From assembly GCF_004681185.1 (NCBI RefSeq), contig NZ_SRIF01000009.1:18556-82555 (forward strand): a DNA stretch of 64,000 bases, given 5' to 3'. The stretch is from Haloarcula amylovorans. Lineage in GTDB: Archaea; Halobacteriota; Halobacteria; Halobacteriales; Haloarculaceae. Below, piece after piece: positions 25,711 to 34,294 of this stretch. Each line of letters opens with the position of its first letter. The stretch's first letter is position 1. Position numbers and translations under genes: made by a program. The notes beneath the pieces are model-generated. The model worked only from the letters and a program-made list of their open reading frames with translations. It did no database searches and was not told where the DNA came from.

Positions 25711-26478
25711 TCACGAACTAGTAGCTCGCAGGAAGTAGACGCCGTCGCGGTTCGTCGACGGGTCGGCCAGCCGCTCCCTGGTGAATCCCAGTCGGTCGAG
25801 TAGCCGCTCGACGTCCTCTGGTGACGCACCGTATCGGTCGCACTTTCGCTCGTGGACTTCGACGAATACCGTCTCGACACCGTTTAGTGTCTCCGTCAGG
25901 CCGTCGAGAACGTCCAGTTCCGCGCCCTGTACGTCTATCTTCAGCACGTCGGGCGCGGGGACGCCGCGCTCGACGAGTTCGTCGCCGCTTACCGTCTGAA
26001 CTTCGATGCCGGACTCGACGCTTCGCTCCGGTGTCACGTAGTGGTGGCCACCTCCAAGTTCGGTCGTCTCCGACCGGAGAGACGCTGTCGCGTGCTCTCT
26101 CCCGAGCGCAATCGGCGTGACCGTCCAGCGCTCTGCCGGGGCGTTGGCACGGAGATTCTGTCGAAGGCGTTCCCGATTCGTCGGTTCGGGTTCGAACGCG
26201 ACGACGTGATCTCCCCTCCGTATCGCGAAACAGGCGTACGTCCCGACACAGGCACCGACGTCCCAGACGGTCTCGTCGCCGTCAAGGGCGTCGAGAAACG
26301 CCCGGAGGACGTGGCGCTCCCCACCCTGTTTCGTCGCGCGGACGTACTCCGTCCGCGTGGCGACGTGAAACCGACTCTCGGTCGATCCCACGCGGACCGT
26401 CCGCGGCGTTCGCCGCAGCGCTAGAACGGCCTTCCAGCAGGCAGCGTACAGTCGGATGGCGGCTGCTGGTCTACGCAT
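25711..26478 (-). CDS. FkbM family methyltransferase
   Basis: 255 residues. SAM-binding motif I is VWDVGACVGTYACFAI near residue 95, followed by VVAFEPEPTNRERL, and the FkbM signature VLKIDVQGAELDVLDGL near residue 200 and VFVEVHERKCDRYG. FkbM enzymes often O-methylate sugars in surface glycans. A TATA element at 26507-26513 lies 29-35 bp before the ATG and is back to back with that of the ATP-grasp gene. Confidence 0.88.
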   Translation of the reverse strand: MRRPAAAIRLYAACWKAVLALRRTPRTVRVGSTESRFHVATRTEYVRATKQGGERHVLRAFLDALDGDETVWDVGACVGTYACFAIRRGDHVVAFEPEPTNRERLRQNLRANAPAERWTVTPIALGREHATASLRSETTELGGGHHYVTPERSVESGIEVQTVSGDELVERGVPAPDVLKIDVQGAELDVLDGLTETLNGVETVFVEVHERKCDRYGASPEDVERLLDRLGFTRERLADPSTNRDGVYFLRATSS

Positions 26479-26506
26479 CGTCGGTGTTCGCTCCGGTCGA
26501 GAAAAT

Positions 26507-26513
26507 GTTATAT
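26507..26513 (-). promoter_or_regulatory. TATA element of the FkbM gene
   Basis: ATATAAC on the minus strand, 29-35 bp before the ATG at 26478, so the transcript should have almost no leader. Confidence 0.5.
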
Positions 26514-26562
26514 GCCTCCTATCGAGGCGTAATCCGACCTGTCTCCGAGAAGTCTATGAGTA

Positions 26563-26569
26563 GTTATAC
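26563..26569 (+). promoter_or_regulatory. TATA element of the ATP-grasp gene
   Basis: GTTATAC centred about 28 bp before the ATG at 26594, which fits leaderless transcription. The FkbM and ATP-grasp promoters share a 115-bp divergent region. Confidence 0.5.
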
Positions 26570-26593
26570 CGGTGTTGCGGTAACGGTCAGGAA

Positions 26594-27802
26594 ATGCGGA
26601 AAGAATACGACACGGAAGACGCCGTTCTCCTCCCAGCAGGAGTCTCCGGGAAGAGCCTCACCTGCGTCCGGTCGCTCGGATCGAAGGGCGTCCGGACTAT
26701 CGTCGCGTCGTCGAAACGGTCTGTACCGGCCGCCGCGTCCCGGTACTGCGACGAACACGTGACCGTCCCCTCGGCGTATCAGGACCTCTTGGCGTACAAG
26801 GAGGCCATCCTCGCGCTAGCGAGTCGCGAGAACGTGCGTACGATAATTCCCAGCCGCGAGGTCGATGCGTTCGTCCTCTCGCGGTATCGGTCGTCGTTCG
26901 CGGACCACGTAGAGCCCATCTGGCCGCCGATGGAGACCCTTCGGAAGGTACAGGACTGTCTACTCGTTCCGGACGTCGCCGCGGCAGCAGACGTGCCCAT
27001 TCCGGAGACGGTGTCGTTCGACGATGTCGAGGACTGGCAGCGCGAGCGCATCGTCAAGCCGCGGTACGCGCTCCTCACCGGAGCCTACGTGGACTCGCTC
27101 TCCGCACGCGAGTGTAACGGTCGCCTCTCGCCGATACACCCTACTCCGGGGGTCGAGCCCGACCGAGACGAGGTGCTCTCGGCGATGGACGGTCACGTCC
27201 CCATCGTCCAGTCCTACACCCCGATCGAACACGAGTACTCGTTTCGCGCGCTATACGACCACGGCGAACCGGTCCTGACCAGCCTCCGACGGCAGATTCG
27301 GGGGCAGACGTACGCGGGCGGCGCAAGCGTCTACCGGGAACTCGTCGAGATTCCCGAACTGTCGGCGCTCGGCCGTCGGGTCCTCGACGAACTCGACTGG
27401 CACGGGCTCGCGACGGTGCAGTTCATCGAGAACGCGGACACCGGCGAGTACGAACTGCTCGAAGTCAATCCGCGGACCTGGACGTCGATTCCGACCGACG
27501 TGCGCGCGGGTGCCGATTACCCCTACGCGTTCTATCTGTTGGCCACCGGTCAAGCGGACGAGATTGATACGGACCACGAGATCGGGTTCGGGACCCATCT
27601 CCTGTTCGGGGAACTCCAGTACCTCAAGAGTGTGGCGTTCGACGACTACCCGAACGCACCCAGACCGGCGCTCAGCGAGGCGGTCTCGGCAGTGTTGCGC
27701 TCGACGTACGAACACCCGCACTTCGACTATCTCGTGGCAGACGACGCCGCGCCGTTCGTCCGCGGCGTCCTGAACGTCCTCGAAGAGCGGGTATCGTCGT
27801 GA
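26594..27802 (+). CDS. ATP-grasp ligase (carboxylate-amine ligase type)
   Basis: 402 residues. An N-terminal Rossmann-like segment (VLLPAGVSGKSLTCVRSLGS), then the ATP-grasp domain with ATP-binding lysine in ERIVKPRYALL near residue 155, PIVQSYTPIEHEYSFRALYD, and the metal motif YELLEVNPRTWTS near residue 293. Such enzymes activate a carboxylate as acyl phosphate and join it to an amine. In glycan clusters they are thought to attach amino acids or similar groups to sugars; the substrates here are unknown. Its stop is 1 bp from the stop of the convergent flippase. Confidence 0.83.
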   Translation: MRKEYDTEDAVLLPAGVSGKSLTCVRSLGSKGVRTIVASSKRSVPAAASRYCDEHVTVPSAYQDLLAYKEAILALASRENVRTIIPSREVDAFVLSRYRSSFADHVEPIWPPMETLRKVQDCLLVPDVAAAADVPIPETVSFDDVEDWQRERIVKPRYALLTGAYVDSLSARECNGRLSPIHPTPGVEPDRDEVLSAMDGHVPIVQSYTPIEHEYSFRALYDHGEPVLTSLRRQIRGQTYAGGASVYRELVEIPELSALGRRVLDELDWHGLATVQFIENADTGEYELLEVNPRTWTSIPTDVRAGADYPYAFYLLATGQADEIDTDHEIGFGTHLLFGELQYLKSVAFDDYPNAPRPALSEAVSAVLRSTYEHPHFDYLVADDAAPFVRGVLNVLEERVSS

Positions 27803-27803
27803 C

Positions 27804-29222
27804 TCAGCCGCGGACAGCGTTCACGCCCGGATAGAGTATCCGGTCGCGGACGCTCGGAATCGCGATTGAGAGAACGAGATAGACACAGACCCCTAGTCCG
27901 ACGTGGGCGAGGAGGGCGACTAGTCCGTCAACCGGAACCATAGTCCGGACCGCGACGAGAACGGCCCCCATTCCGAGCGAAGAGAGGGCATACCAGCAGA
28001 CGAGGTCGGTGGGATAGCTGAGCGTGAGAAAGCGGGAGAGATATCGGGTCTGTAAGAGCGCGTTCACCAGCCATGCCCCGGCGGTGGCGAGGGCCGCGCC
28101 TTCGAACCCGATTGTCACGACGAGGACGGGACTGGCGACGAGGTTCAGGCCCACCGCAGAGACAGTGGCGCGTGCCGTGAGGTCCGGGCGGTCCAGCGCC
28201 CGGATGGACGCGCCTACGATGTCGTTGTACGACTGGACGAGCTTCTCCACCATGAGAATCACCAGGACGGTCGAAGCGATGGTGTACTCCGGCCCGAAAA
28301 TGAAGTCGAGCGCCGGTCTGGCGTAGAGAAAGGCCCCGACGAGCGCCGGGACGGAGACGAACGTGACGAACCCCAGCGCGCGGGAGACGGTATTCTCGAT
28401 GCGGTCGGTCGAGGAATCGGCATCCCATCGGCTTATCTGTGGAAACAGGTTCAGTTCGATGGACTTGCTGAACAGGAGAACCAGCAGTGTCAGCTGCCAC
28501 GCTACCTCGTAGGCGCTGACGAACCGACCCGAGAGGAAGAATCCGATGACGACGACGTCCATCCACTGGTAGACGCGCCCGCCGGCGACTGTGAACGTCT
28601 CGAACTTCGAGAACGCCAAGAGCGACCGAATTCGGTCGACGTCGGGCCGGCCGATGGCCGTATCACAACGGTGAAACGCTCGGAGAAACTCGACCGTCCG
28701 ACCACAGATCAGGGCGACCAGAATCCCGCGGCTCCCCCAGCCGAGGTTCAACAGGAGGACAGCGAGACCAACCCACACGATTCGGCGGGAGAACTCGATG
28801 GAAGCCGTCTCGCCGACGCGTAACTCGCCGCGGATGGCCTGTAGATAGAACCGCGCCAGTTCCTGGACGACCAACCCCGCGACGAGGAGGGTAACGTAAG
28901 GCATTCCGAGCGCCGACCTGATGAGCGACCGCCCCAGCCACACGCCCGTACAGACTACGGCGAGCGTCCCGAGCTTGAACGCTAGCGCAGAACCAAGCGT
29001 GCTCGACGGCGCTTGCCCCTCCGAGAGCCGTTTCTCTAGCGCACCCCGCATGCCTAGGTCCGCCGGAATCGATAGGAGTCCCAGCAAGGCGAGATAGAGG
29101 AAGAACGTACTGAGTTCCTCGGGCAGAAGCATCCGGGTGAAATACGTTATCGCGCCGAAGAAGAGAAACGCGTTTCCGAACTTCGCGACGAGCACCTTCG
29201 CCGTCGACCGACCGAGGTCCAT
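27804..29222 (-). CDS. Polysaccharide flippase (MATE/MVF-like, Wzx type)
   Basis: 472 residues with 12-14 membrane helices, starting MDLGRSTAKVLVAKFGNAFL. The pattern of paired helices, the loop RLSEGQAPSSTLGSALAF and the central SKSIELNLFPQISRW are typical of oligosaccharide flippases that move lipid-linked glycans across the membrane. A TATA-like CTATAACG at 29249-29256 lies 27-34 bp before the ATG. It is the exporter expected for the glycan made by the surrounding transferases. Confidence 0.88.
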   Translation of the reverse strand: MDLGRSTAKVLVAKFGNAFLFFGAITYFTRMLLPEELSTFFLYLALLGLLSIPADLGMRGALEKRLSEGQAPSSTLGSALAFKLGTLAVVCTGVWLGRSLIRSALGMPYVTLLVAGLVVQELARFYLQAIRGELRVGETASIEFSRRIVWVGLAVLLLNLGWGSRGILVALICGRTVEFLRAFHRCDTAIGRPDVDRIRSLLAFSKFETFTVAGGRVYQWMDVVVIGFFLSGRFVSAYEVAWQLTLLVLLFSKSIELNLFPQISRWDADSSTDRIENTVSRALGFVTFVSVPALVGAFLYARPALDFIFGPEYTIASTVLVILMVEKLVQSYNDIVGASIRALDRPDLTARATVSAVGLNLVASPVLVVTIGFEGAALATAGAWLVNALLQTRYLSRFLTLSYPTDLVCWYALSSLGMGAVLVAVRTMVPVDGLVALLAHVGLGVCVYLVLSIAIPSVRDRILYPGVNAVRG

Positions 29223-29545
29223 GGCCGAAGTGCCGTTTCCGCACCAATCGTTATAGACAACGTAGCGGCCGAAAGTAGGCGATCGAGATGCCGTCTCGTT
29301 TTGAGCGAGGCAGTGTCACCCGCCCGAGATGCAGTTCCGCGAGGCGGCAGCTCGGTGTGAACGGCGGTTGCCACCGCTATCCGCGGACAAACGTGGCCAT
29401 ATATCGACAAGATTGGCGTATAGCTATGCAACCCCGCCCTATCGGGCCGATAACACGGGGTTTCTCCTCGCTACGCTCGGTTTCCAGCGCCTTCTCCCGC
29501 GAACAGTCCTCCAGACTTTTCAGCCGCGGCCGCGCCCGTAGAACG
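29223..29545. other. Intergenic region of 323 bp
   Basis: Between the flippase start and the DUF1616-like ORF. An open frame runs through it in the same phase as the next gene, but its residues are basic and Ser-rich, unlike haloarchaeal proteins, so I treat it as non-coding. It contains the flippase TATA element on the left and nothing else that I recognise. Confidence 0.4.
29249..29256 (-). promoter_or_regulatory. TATA element of the flippase gene
   Basis: CTATAACG on the minus strand, 27-34 bp before the ATG at 29222. It predicts a leaderless transcript. Confidence 0.5.
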
Positions 29546-30127
29546 ATGTCGTCTCCGCCGACGCTCCCGACCCGCCTCCTGCGATGGCTCCGGACTGGGC
29601 GATACCTCCGCTATAGAGTTCCAGTAGTGACCGACCCGTTGGACAACAGAGCGGGTGCGTGGCTCGGGCACCTCCTGATACTCGGATGCCTCCTCGTCGC
29701 CGTCGGCACTATCGGATACGGTTTCACGAAGCCGACGCAGGACGCGGGCTACACCGAATTCGCCGTCTTCACCGAGGAGGGCGGTGAGCTGATCGCGGCC
29801 GAGTATCCGTCACAGCACGCGGAAGACGGCACCGTCGTCGTCAGGGTCTCGAATCACGAGGGACGGACGCTGAACTACACGGTCGTCGCCGTCTCACAGC
29901 GTGTCGACGGAGGCGAACAGCAGACGCCAACGATACAGGCGCAGTCCACGCTCGGGCGGCGTCGTCTCGCACTCTCGGACAACGAGACCGGCCGCGCTCG
30001 GTTCGACGTGACCGGCGGTCTGACCGGTGGAGACGTCCGTGTCGCGTTTCTGCTCTACCGGGGCGACACCCCGGAGAGCCCGCGACGTGAGACGGCCTAT
30101 CGATCGCTGTATGTCTGGGTGAGTTGA
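29546..30127 (+). CDS. DUF1616-like membrane protein, short form
   Basis: 193 residues: a short basic N-terminus, one helix (LGHLLILGCLLVAVGTIGYGF) and an extracellular beta domain with DAGYTEFAVFTEEGGELIAA and YTVVAVSQRVDGG, which is the pattern of the C-terminal part of DUF1616 proteins. Those normally carry four membrane helices before this domain; here only one is seen, so the gene is either a short family member or truncated. The ATG at 29546 is chosen because the upstream frame does not look coding. Confidence 0.65.
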   Translation: MSSPPTLPTRLLRWLRTGRYLRYRVPVVTDPLDNRAGAWLGHLLILGCLLVAVGTIGYGFTKPTQDAGYTEFAVFTEEGGELIAAEYPSQHAEDGTVVVRVSNHEGRTLNYTVVAVSQRVDGGEQQTPTIQAQSTLGRRRLALSDNETGRARFDVTGGLTGGDVRVAFLLYRGDTPESPRRETAYRSLYVWVS

Positions 30128-30268
30128 GAGACGAGCGACGGCACCCGAGACAGAGAACAGCAGCTCTCACGTCGTGGAATCAGTGCTTACCGGAGCGTGC
30201 TCGGTGTGAGTGACGCGTACGGGCACAATTACAATCACCGTCAACCTCGCTCCCTGCAGACGAGAACG

Positions 30269-31510
30269 ATGTTTGGCTCTCTCTCCGAACGTGCGTCGGT
30301 CGAACGCGTCGAGAACGTCGTGTTGTTCGTCTCGGACGCGATGCGGTACGACTTCCTGCCGCAGTCGGTCCGGCGGCTCGGTGTCACGGCGAAAGGCATC
30401 GCGCCGAGTACCTTCACCGCGTCGTCCCTGCCGTCGCTGACGAGCGGGCAGTATCCCGCCACGCATCGGGTCTGGATGTTCGACGACCAACTCGCGGAGA
30501 CGCCGCCGCTCCTCGACGGGAGCGCAACGGACGTTGGATTCGACGCCGAGGCGGTCTGGCCGGAGCTGCCAGCGCCGGAGAAACCACCGCTCCAGATTCA
30601 CCACCTCACCGAAGAGCGTACGCTCGACGACCTCGAACCCCCGTTCACGCACGTCGTTCACGACGTGGGTCCGCACGCGCCGTACGGGTTCGACAACGGC
30701 GTCTTCGAGTCCACCAAAGCGTTCTTTGAGGAGCACGAGCGCCGGCGCGCGCCGCTGGTGTCCCTCTATAGAGAGGACTGCCGTCGGTCCGCGTCCAGAT
30801 TTCTCGACATCTACGACGACCTCGAAGAGCGCGGCCTCCTCTCGGAGACGCTCGTCATCTTCACCAGCGACCACGGTCAGTGTCTCGGCGAACCCGCGAA
30901 CGGCGGTCGGTTCGGTCATGGCCATCCGATGGTCCCGGAGACAGTCGAAATCCCGGTCGTCTTCGCCGGGGCTGGCCTGCCCCGCGGGAGAGAGTACGGC
31001 GCGCTCGTCTCCGGGACCGACATCGCACCGACCGCACACTCGGCACAGCGTGGCCGGGTCTCCGACCTGGTCGACGGCCTCGATCTCTGGACGGAGACGC
31101 CGCCCGAAGACCGGACGCCGCGGTCGGACGTCTGGCAACACCTCGACGTGGGCGTCGGCCCCCTGGACTACGAACTCACCGTCTATGCGGCGACGTCGGC
31201 CTGGAGCGAAGACGGCGGCCACATCTTCCAACGGGGGTCAAGCGCCGAACGGACTGTGGCGCTCGGTTACGACAACTGCTTCAGAGGCTACTCCCCGGCG
31301 TGGCGGCACAACTCCTCGCCCGGCAGCCTGCTCTCCTTTCTCGCTCTCTCGCTACAGCGGGAACTGACCTTCGGGGCCCCCGATTTCACCCGCGAAGCGG
31401 CCCGAGAAGAGGTTCCGTCGGCGTTCCAGACCGGCGACCCCGCGGTCACCGATACGACCCTGAGCGACCGACAGGAGGACAGGCTCCGCGACCTCGGCTA
31501 CCTGAAGTGA
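30269..31510 (+). CDS. Alkaline-phosphatase/sulfatase-superfamily enzyme with Ser nucleophile
   Basis: 413 residues. Metal Asp23 in VVLFVSDAMRYDFLP; the active-site segment PSTFTASSLPSLTSGQYPAT has Ser53 where classical sulfatases have Cys; the second metal motif is IFTSDHGQCLGEPA. No signal peptide or membrane helix. It is the third superfamily member in 16 kb. Starting 4 bp before the next gene region, it ends in the common DRQEDRLRDLGYLK tail. Likely a phospho- or sulfo-ester hydrolase on glycan intermediates. Confidence 0.85.
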   Translation: MFGSLSERASVERVENVVLFVSDAMRYDFLPQSVRRLGVTAKGIAPSTFTASSLPSLTSGQYPATHRVWMFDDQLAETPPLLDGSATDVGFDAEAVWPELPAPEKPPLQIHHLTEERTLDDLEPPFTHVVHDVGPHAPYGFDNGVFESTKAFFEEHERRRAPLVSLYREDCRRSASRFLDIYDDLEERGLLSETLVIFTSDHGQCLGEPANGGRFGHGHPMVPETVEIPVVFAGAGLPRGREYGALVSGTDIAPTAHSAQRGRVSDLVDGLDLWTETPPEDRTPRSDVWQHLDVGVGPLDYELTVYAATSAWSEDGGHIFQRGSSAERTVALGYDNCFRGYSPAWRHNSSPGSLLSFLALSLQRELTFGAPDFTREAAREEVPSAFQTGDPAVTDTTLSDRQEDRLRDLGYLK

Positions 31511-31514
31511 GCCG

Positions 31515-32039
31515 ATGCGGCCGGACATCCACGCCGGGCTAGCCTATCTCGCGTGGACGGCGTACACGCATCTCTCGGCCACCCGACCGCCGACGGACGC
31601 GGAGTTCTGGGTAGTCATCTTCGGGAGTCAGTTCCCAGACCTCGTCGACAAACCGCTAGCGTGGACGTTCGGCGTCTTGCCGTCCGGGCGGTCGCTCGGC
31701 CACTCGCTGCTGACGGCGGCGATACTCGTCGTCGTCCTCCGGCGGTACCTCTCTCGCGACCGCGACGTACTCGTGACCGCCTTCGCCGTCTCGGTCGTCG
31801 GACACGACCTCCTCGATGCGATTCCCCCGCTCCAGCGAGGACAGCCCGCCTACGTGCGCTATCTCCTCTGGCCGGTCGTCGACCAACCGCCCTACGACAC
31901 CTCGCGGTCGCTGCTGGACTCCCTCGTAGGCGGTATGTTCCACGGCGAATGGGGACTGTCGTCGCTCGCGATTCTGCTCGTCGCGCTCGTCTGGATAGCC
32001 GACGGAACGCCGGGACTTCCCATCGGTGACGGCGAGTGA
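31515..32039 (+). CDS. YdjM-like membrane-bound metal-dependent hydrolase (DUF457)
   Basis: 174 residues. Begins MRPDIHAGLAYLAWTAYTHL; DUF457-type histidines and aspartates occur in GSQFPDLVDKPLAW, RSLGHSLLTAA and SVVGHDLLDAIP, with hydrophobic helices between. The family includes LexA-regulated YdjM; activity is mostly unstudied. The ATG lies 4 bp after the stop of the Ser-type enzyme, so the two are almost certainly cotranscribed. Confidence 0.82.
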   Translation: MRPDIHAGLAYLAWTAYTHLSATRPPTDAEFWVVIFGSQFPDLVDKPLAWTFGVLPSGRSLGHSLLTAAILVVVLRRYLSRDRDVLVTAFAVSVVGHDLLDAIPPLQRGQPAYVRYLLWPVVDQPPYDTSRSLLDSLVGGMFHGEWGLSSLAILLVALVWIADGTPGLPIGDGE

Positions 32040-32272
32040 CGCGAGAGCTATCCCTAAGGAAACATATCGGACGATAAGACGGCGTTAGCGTAGATAATTT
32101 GTCGATACTGCTTGTACCGACGATTGCAGGCCCGTTCGCGGACGCTCTGGCCGTCTCCGGACTACCTCGTAACGGAGTAAGTCGGGACAAGGGATAGGGC
32201 GGTTCGACCCGTCGTTCCGTCCCCGAGCGACGTGAGTTCGGTAGGGCCGTTCAATCGGCGCTACCCGCTGAA

Positions 32273-32280
32273 TTACAAAT
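32273..32280 (+). promoter_or_regulatory. TATA-like element of the deacetylase gene
   Basis: TTACAAAT lies 27-34 bp before the GTG at 32307. It argues for that start, not for the GTG codon at 32232, which would fall upstream of the promoter. Confidence 0.45.
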
Positions 32281-32306
32281 TTACCGCTGTTCCTCGCGTC
32301 GTGGTA

Positions 32307-33218
32307 GTGACCGCGAGCGAGACGAGTTCGAACGCACTCGGGTTCGACCTAGAACACTGGTACACCGCCACGTTACTCAGCGAGTCGGTCAGCGACCCGA
32401 CCGACCACGTCGAGAGTTCCGTCGACATCGTGTTAGGTCTGCTCTCCCGGCACGACGTCCGGGCGACGTTCTTCGTCGTGGGCGAGGTGGCGGCGACGTA
32501 CCCGGACCTCGTCGCCCGCATCGCTGACGCGGGCCACGAACTCGCGTCACACGGACAGACGCACACCCCGCTGTTCGACCTCGACAGGGCGCAGTTCGCA
32601 GACGAACTGCGCCAGTCGCGGATTGCGATACGGGAGGCGTCGGGCGTCGAACCGGCCGGGTTCCGGGCACCGAACTTCTCGGTGACCGAAGAGACTGCGT
32701 GGGCTCTCGACGTCCTGCAAGAGAGTAATTATGAGTATGATTCGAGCGTCTTCCCGGTCCGGACGCCGATGTACGGCGTCTCGGGCGCGCCGCGGCGACC
32801 GTACGTCGTCGAACGCGGGTCGCCGTTCACCGCCGGAGCGGCCGGCGGAGACGGATTGCTCGAATTTCCGCTGGCCGTTGCGGAGTCGCGGTACCGGTTC
32901 CCGGTCGCCGGCGGGTTCTACGCGCGAGTGCTCCCGACGCGACTGCTCGAACGCGGCATCCGGCGGCTGAACCGACGGGGCATCCCCGCGAACCTCTACT
33001 TTCACCCGTGGGAGTTCAACCCCGCCGTCCAGACCAGCGAGCCGCCGCTGAAAGCCCGGCTGATCAGTTTCTACGGACTCGGACGGCTGTCGGATTCGCT
33101 CGAATCGCTGCTCAAATCGTTCGAGCTCGCACCCGTCGGGCGGGTTCTCGGCAACCAACCGGGCGTCGACTTCGACGCCCCGACACGCGGTACACGGAGA
33201 GGTCACCACCACAGATGA
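32307..33218 (+). CDS. Polysaccharide deacetylase (NodB homology)
   Basis: 303 residues. NodB motifs: the metal Asp in ALGFDLEHW (Asp14), HELASHGQTHTPLFDLD with the metal His pair, GFRAPNFSVTEETAWALDVL, and the C-terminal YFHPWEFNP. It removes acetyl groups from N-acetyl sugars of polysaccharides; the enzyme lacks a signal peptide, so it may act on lipid-linked precursors. GTG at 32307 is chosen from the TATA position. The FemAB gene starts inside its stop (ATGA overlap at 33215), and the GT4 gene follows, forming an operon. Confidence 0.87.
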   Translation: MTASETSSNALGFDLEHWYTATLLSESVSDPTDHVESSVDIVLGLLSRHDVRATFFVVGEVAATYPDLVARIADAGHELASHGQTHTPLFDLDRAQFADELRQSRIAIREASGVEPAGFRAPNFSVTEETAWALDVLQESNYEYDSSVFPVRTPMYGVSGAPRRPYVVERGSPFTAGAAGGDGLLEFPLAVAESRYRFPVAGGFYARVLPTRLLERGIRRLNRRGIPANLYFHPWEFNPAVQTSEPPLKARLISFYGLGRLSDSLESLLKSFELAPVGRVLGNQPGVDFDAPTRGTRRGHHHR

Positions 33219-34288
33219 GTTCCGACACCACATCACGAGAGACAGTAGCGACCGCCGTCGAACAGGTAGACGACCCGGACGCGTGGGATTCGTTCGTCCG
33301 CCGCTGTGACGGGCCCCCGTTCGCGCTCTGGGGCTGGAGCGAGGCCGCGGCAACGTATGGTCACGAACGCTGGCATCTCGCGCTACGCGCGAACGGAGAA
33401 ATCGTCGCCGGAATTCCGGTCGTGGCCGTCGAGAGCCAGCTGTTCGGGTCGAAGCTCGTCTCCCCGCCGTACGGTGAACGCGGCTCCGTCCTCACGACGG
33501 ACGCGGCCCCGGCCGACGCGGAGAGACGGTTACTCGAACGGGTTCGCGACCTCGCCGACGACCGCTCGGTGGACTTCGTCAGCCTCAGGGGTCGCGACCT
33601 CGGCGACGTGCCCGAGTTCGAGTCCCGGACCCGCTTCGTCACGTTCTCGATTCCGGTCACGGACGAGGCGTCGATGTGGGAAGCCATCAAGGACAGTCGA
33701 TCCAGACAGATACGGCAGGCCGAGGAGAACGACGCGCTTACTTACACCGTCGGAACGTCGGTCGACGACCTGCGGGAGTACTACAGACTGTACCTCCGCT
33801 CGGTTCGCGGGCACGGCACGCCCCCGCACGCCTTCGAGTTCTACCGGACGATATGGGACCGACTGGCCGACGCCGGCGACGTCCACCTCGGGATGGTCCG
33901 GCGGAACGGTGAACTGATCAACGGAATCATCAACTTCACCGTCGGTGACACGGTGTTTCAGTGGGGCGTCGTCACGGACTACGAGCGACGCGATCTGAAC
34001 GGCGGGAGCCTTCTGATCTGGAAGACGCTTCAGCAGGCCGCGAACGAGGGGTACGATGCCTACGAACTCGGACGGACGCGGGAAGGGTCCGGCGTCTACA
34101 TGTTCAAGAAGAGCTTCGGCGGCGAGAAGACGTGGTACGACGACTACCACTACTTCCCGACCGGCGACGCGGAGTTGCCACACCCCGACGCAGATCAGTA
34201 CGAACGATTAAAGGAGATTTGGAAACGACTGCCGGTTCCGGTGACCCGAGTCCTCGGCCCGCCCATCCGACAGTCGGTGACGCTGTGA
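33215..34288 (+). CDS. FemAB-like GNAT acyltransferase
   Basis: 357 residues with two GNAT-like halves. The second half carries YRTIWDRLADAGDVHLGMVR, NGIINFTVGDTVFQWGVVTD and the FemAB-like LGRTREGSGVYMFKKSFGGE, where Lys/Phe/Gly residues form the acyl-CoA or aminoacyl-tRNA site. Members of this group in polysaccharide clusters (XrtA/PEP-CTERM type) are thought to acylate sugars. It overlaps the deacetylase stop by 4 bp, so a deacetylated amino sugar could be its acceptor, an inference. Confidence 0.85.
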   Translation: MSSDTTSRETVATAVEQVDDPDAWDSFVRRCDGPPFALWGWSEAAATYGHERWHLALRANGEIVAGIPVVAVESQLFGSKLVSPPYGERGSVLTTDAAPADAERRLLERVRDLADDRSVDFVSLRGRDLGDVPEFESRTRFVTFSIPVTDEASMWEAIKDSRSRQIRQAEENDALTYTVGTSVDDLREYYRLYLRSVRGHGTPPHAFEFYRTIWDRLADAGDVHLGMVRRNGELINGIINFTVGDTVFQWGVVTDYERRDLNGGSLLIWKTLQQAANEGYDAYELGRTREGSGVYMFKKSFGGEKTWYDDYHYFPTGDAELPHPDADQYERLKEIWKRLPVPVTRVLGPPIRQSVTL

Positions 34289-34294
34289 CCGCCG

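Noticed and set aside
29288..29545. Upstream extension of the DUF1616-like gene
   Set aside because: The residues are Arg/Ser-rich and basic, without membrane helices, unlike the family's N-terminus, so the start at 29546 was preferred.
32232..32306. Upstream GTG start for the deacetylase gene
   Set aside because: It lies before the TATA-like element at 32273, so a leaderless transcript would not contain it.
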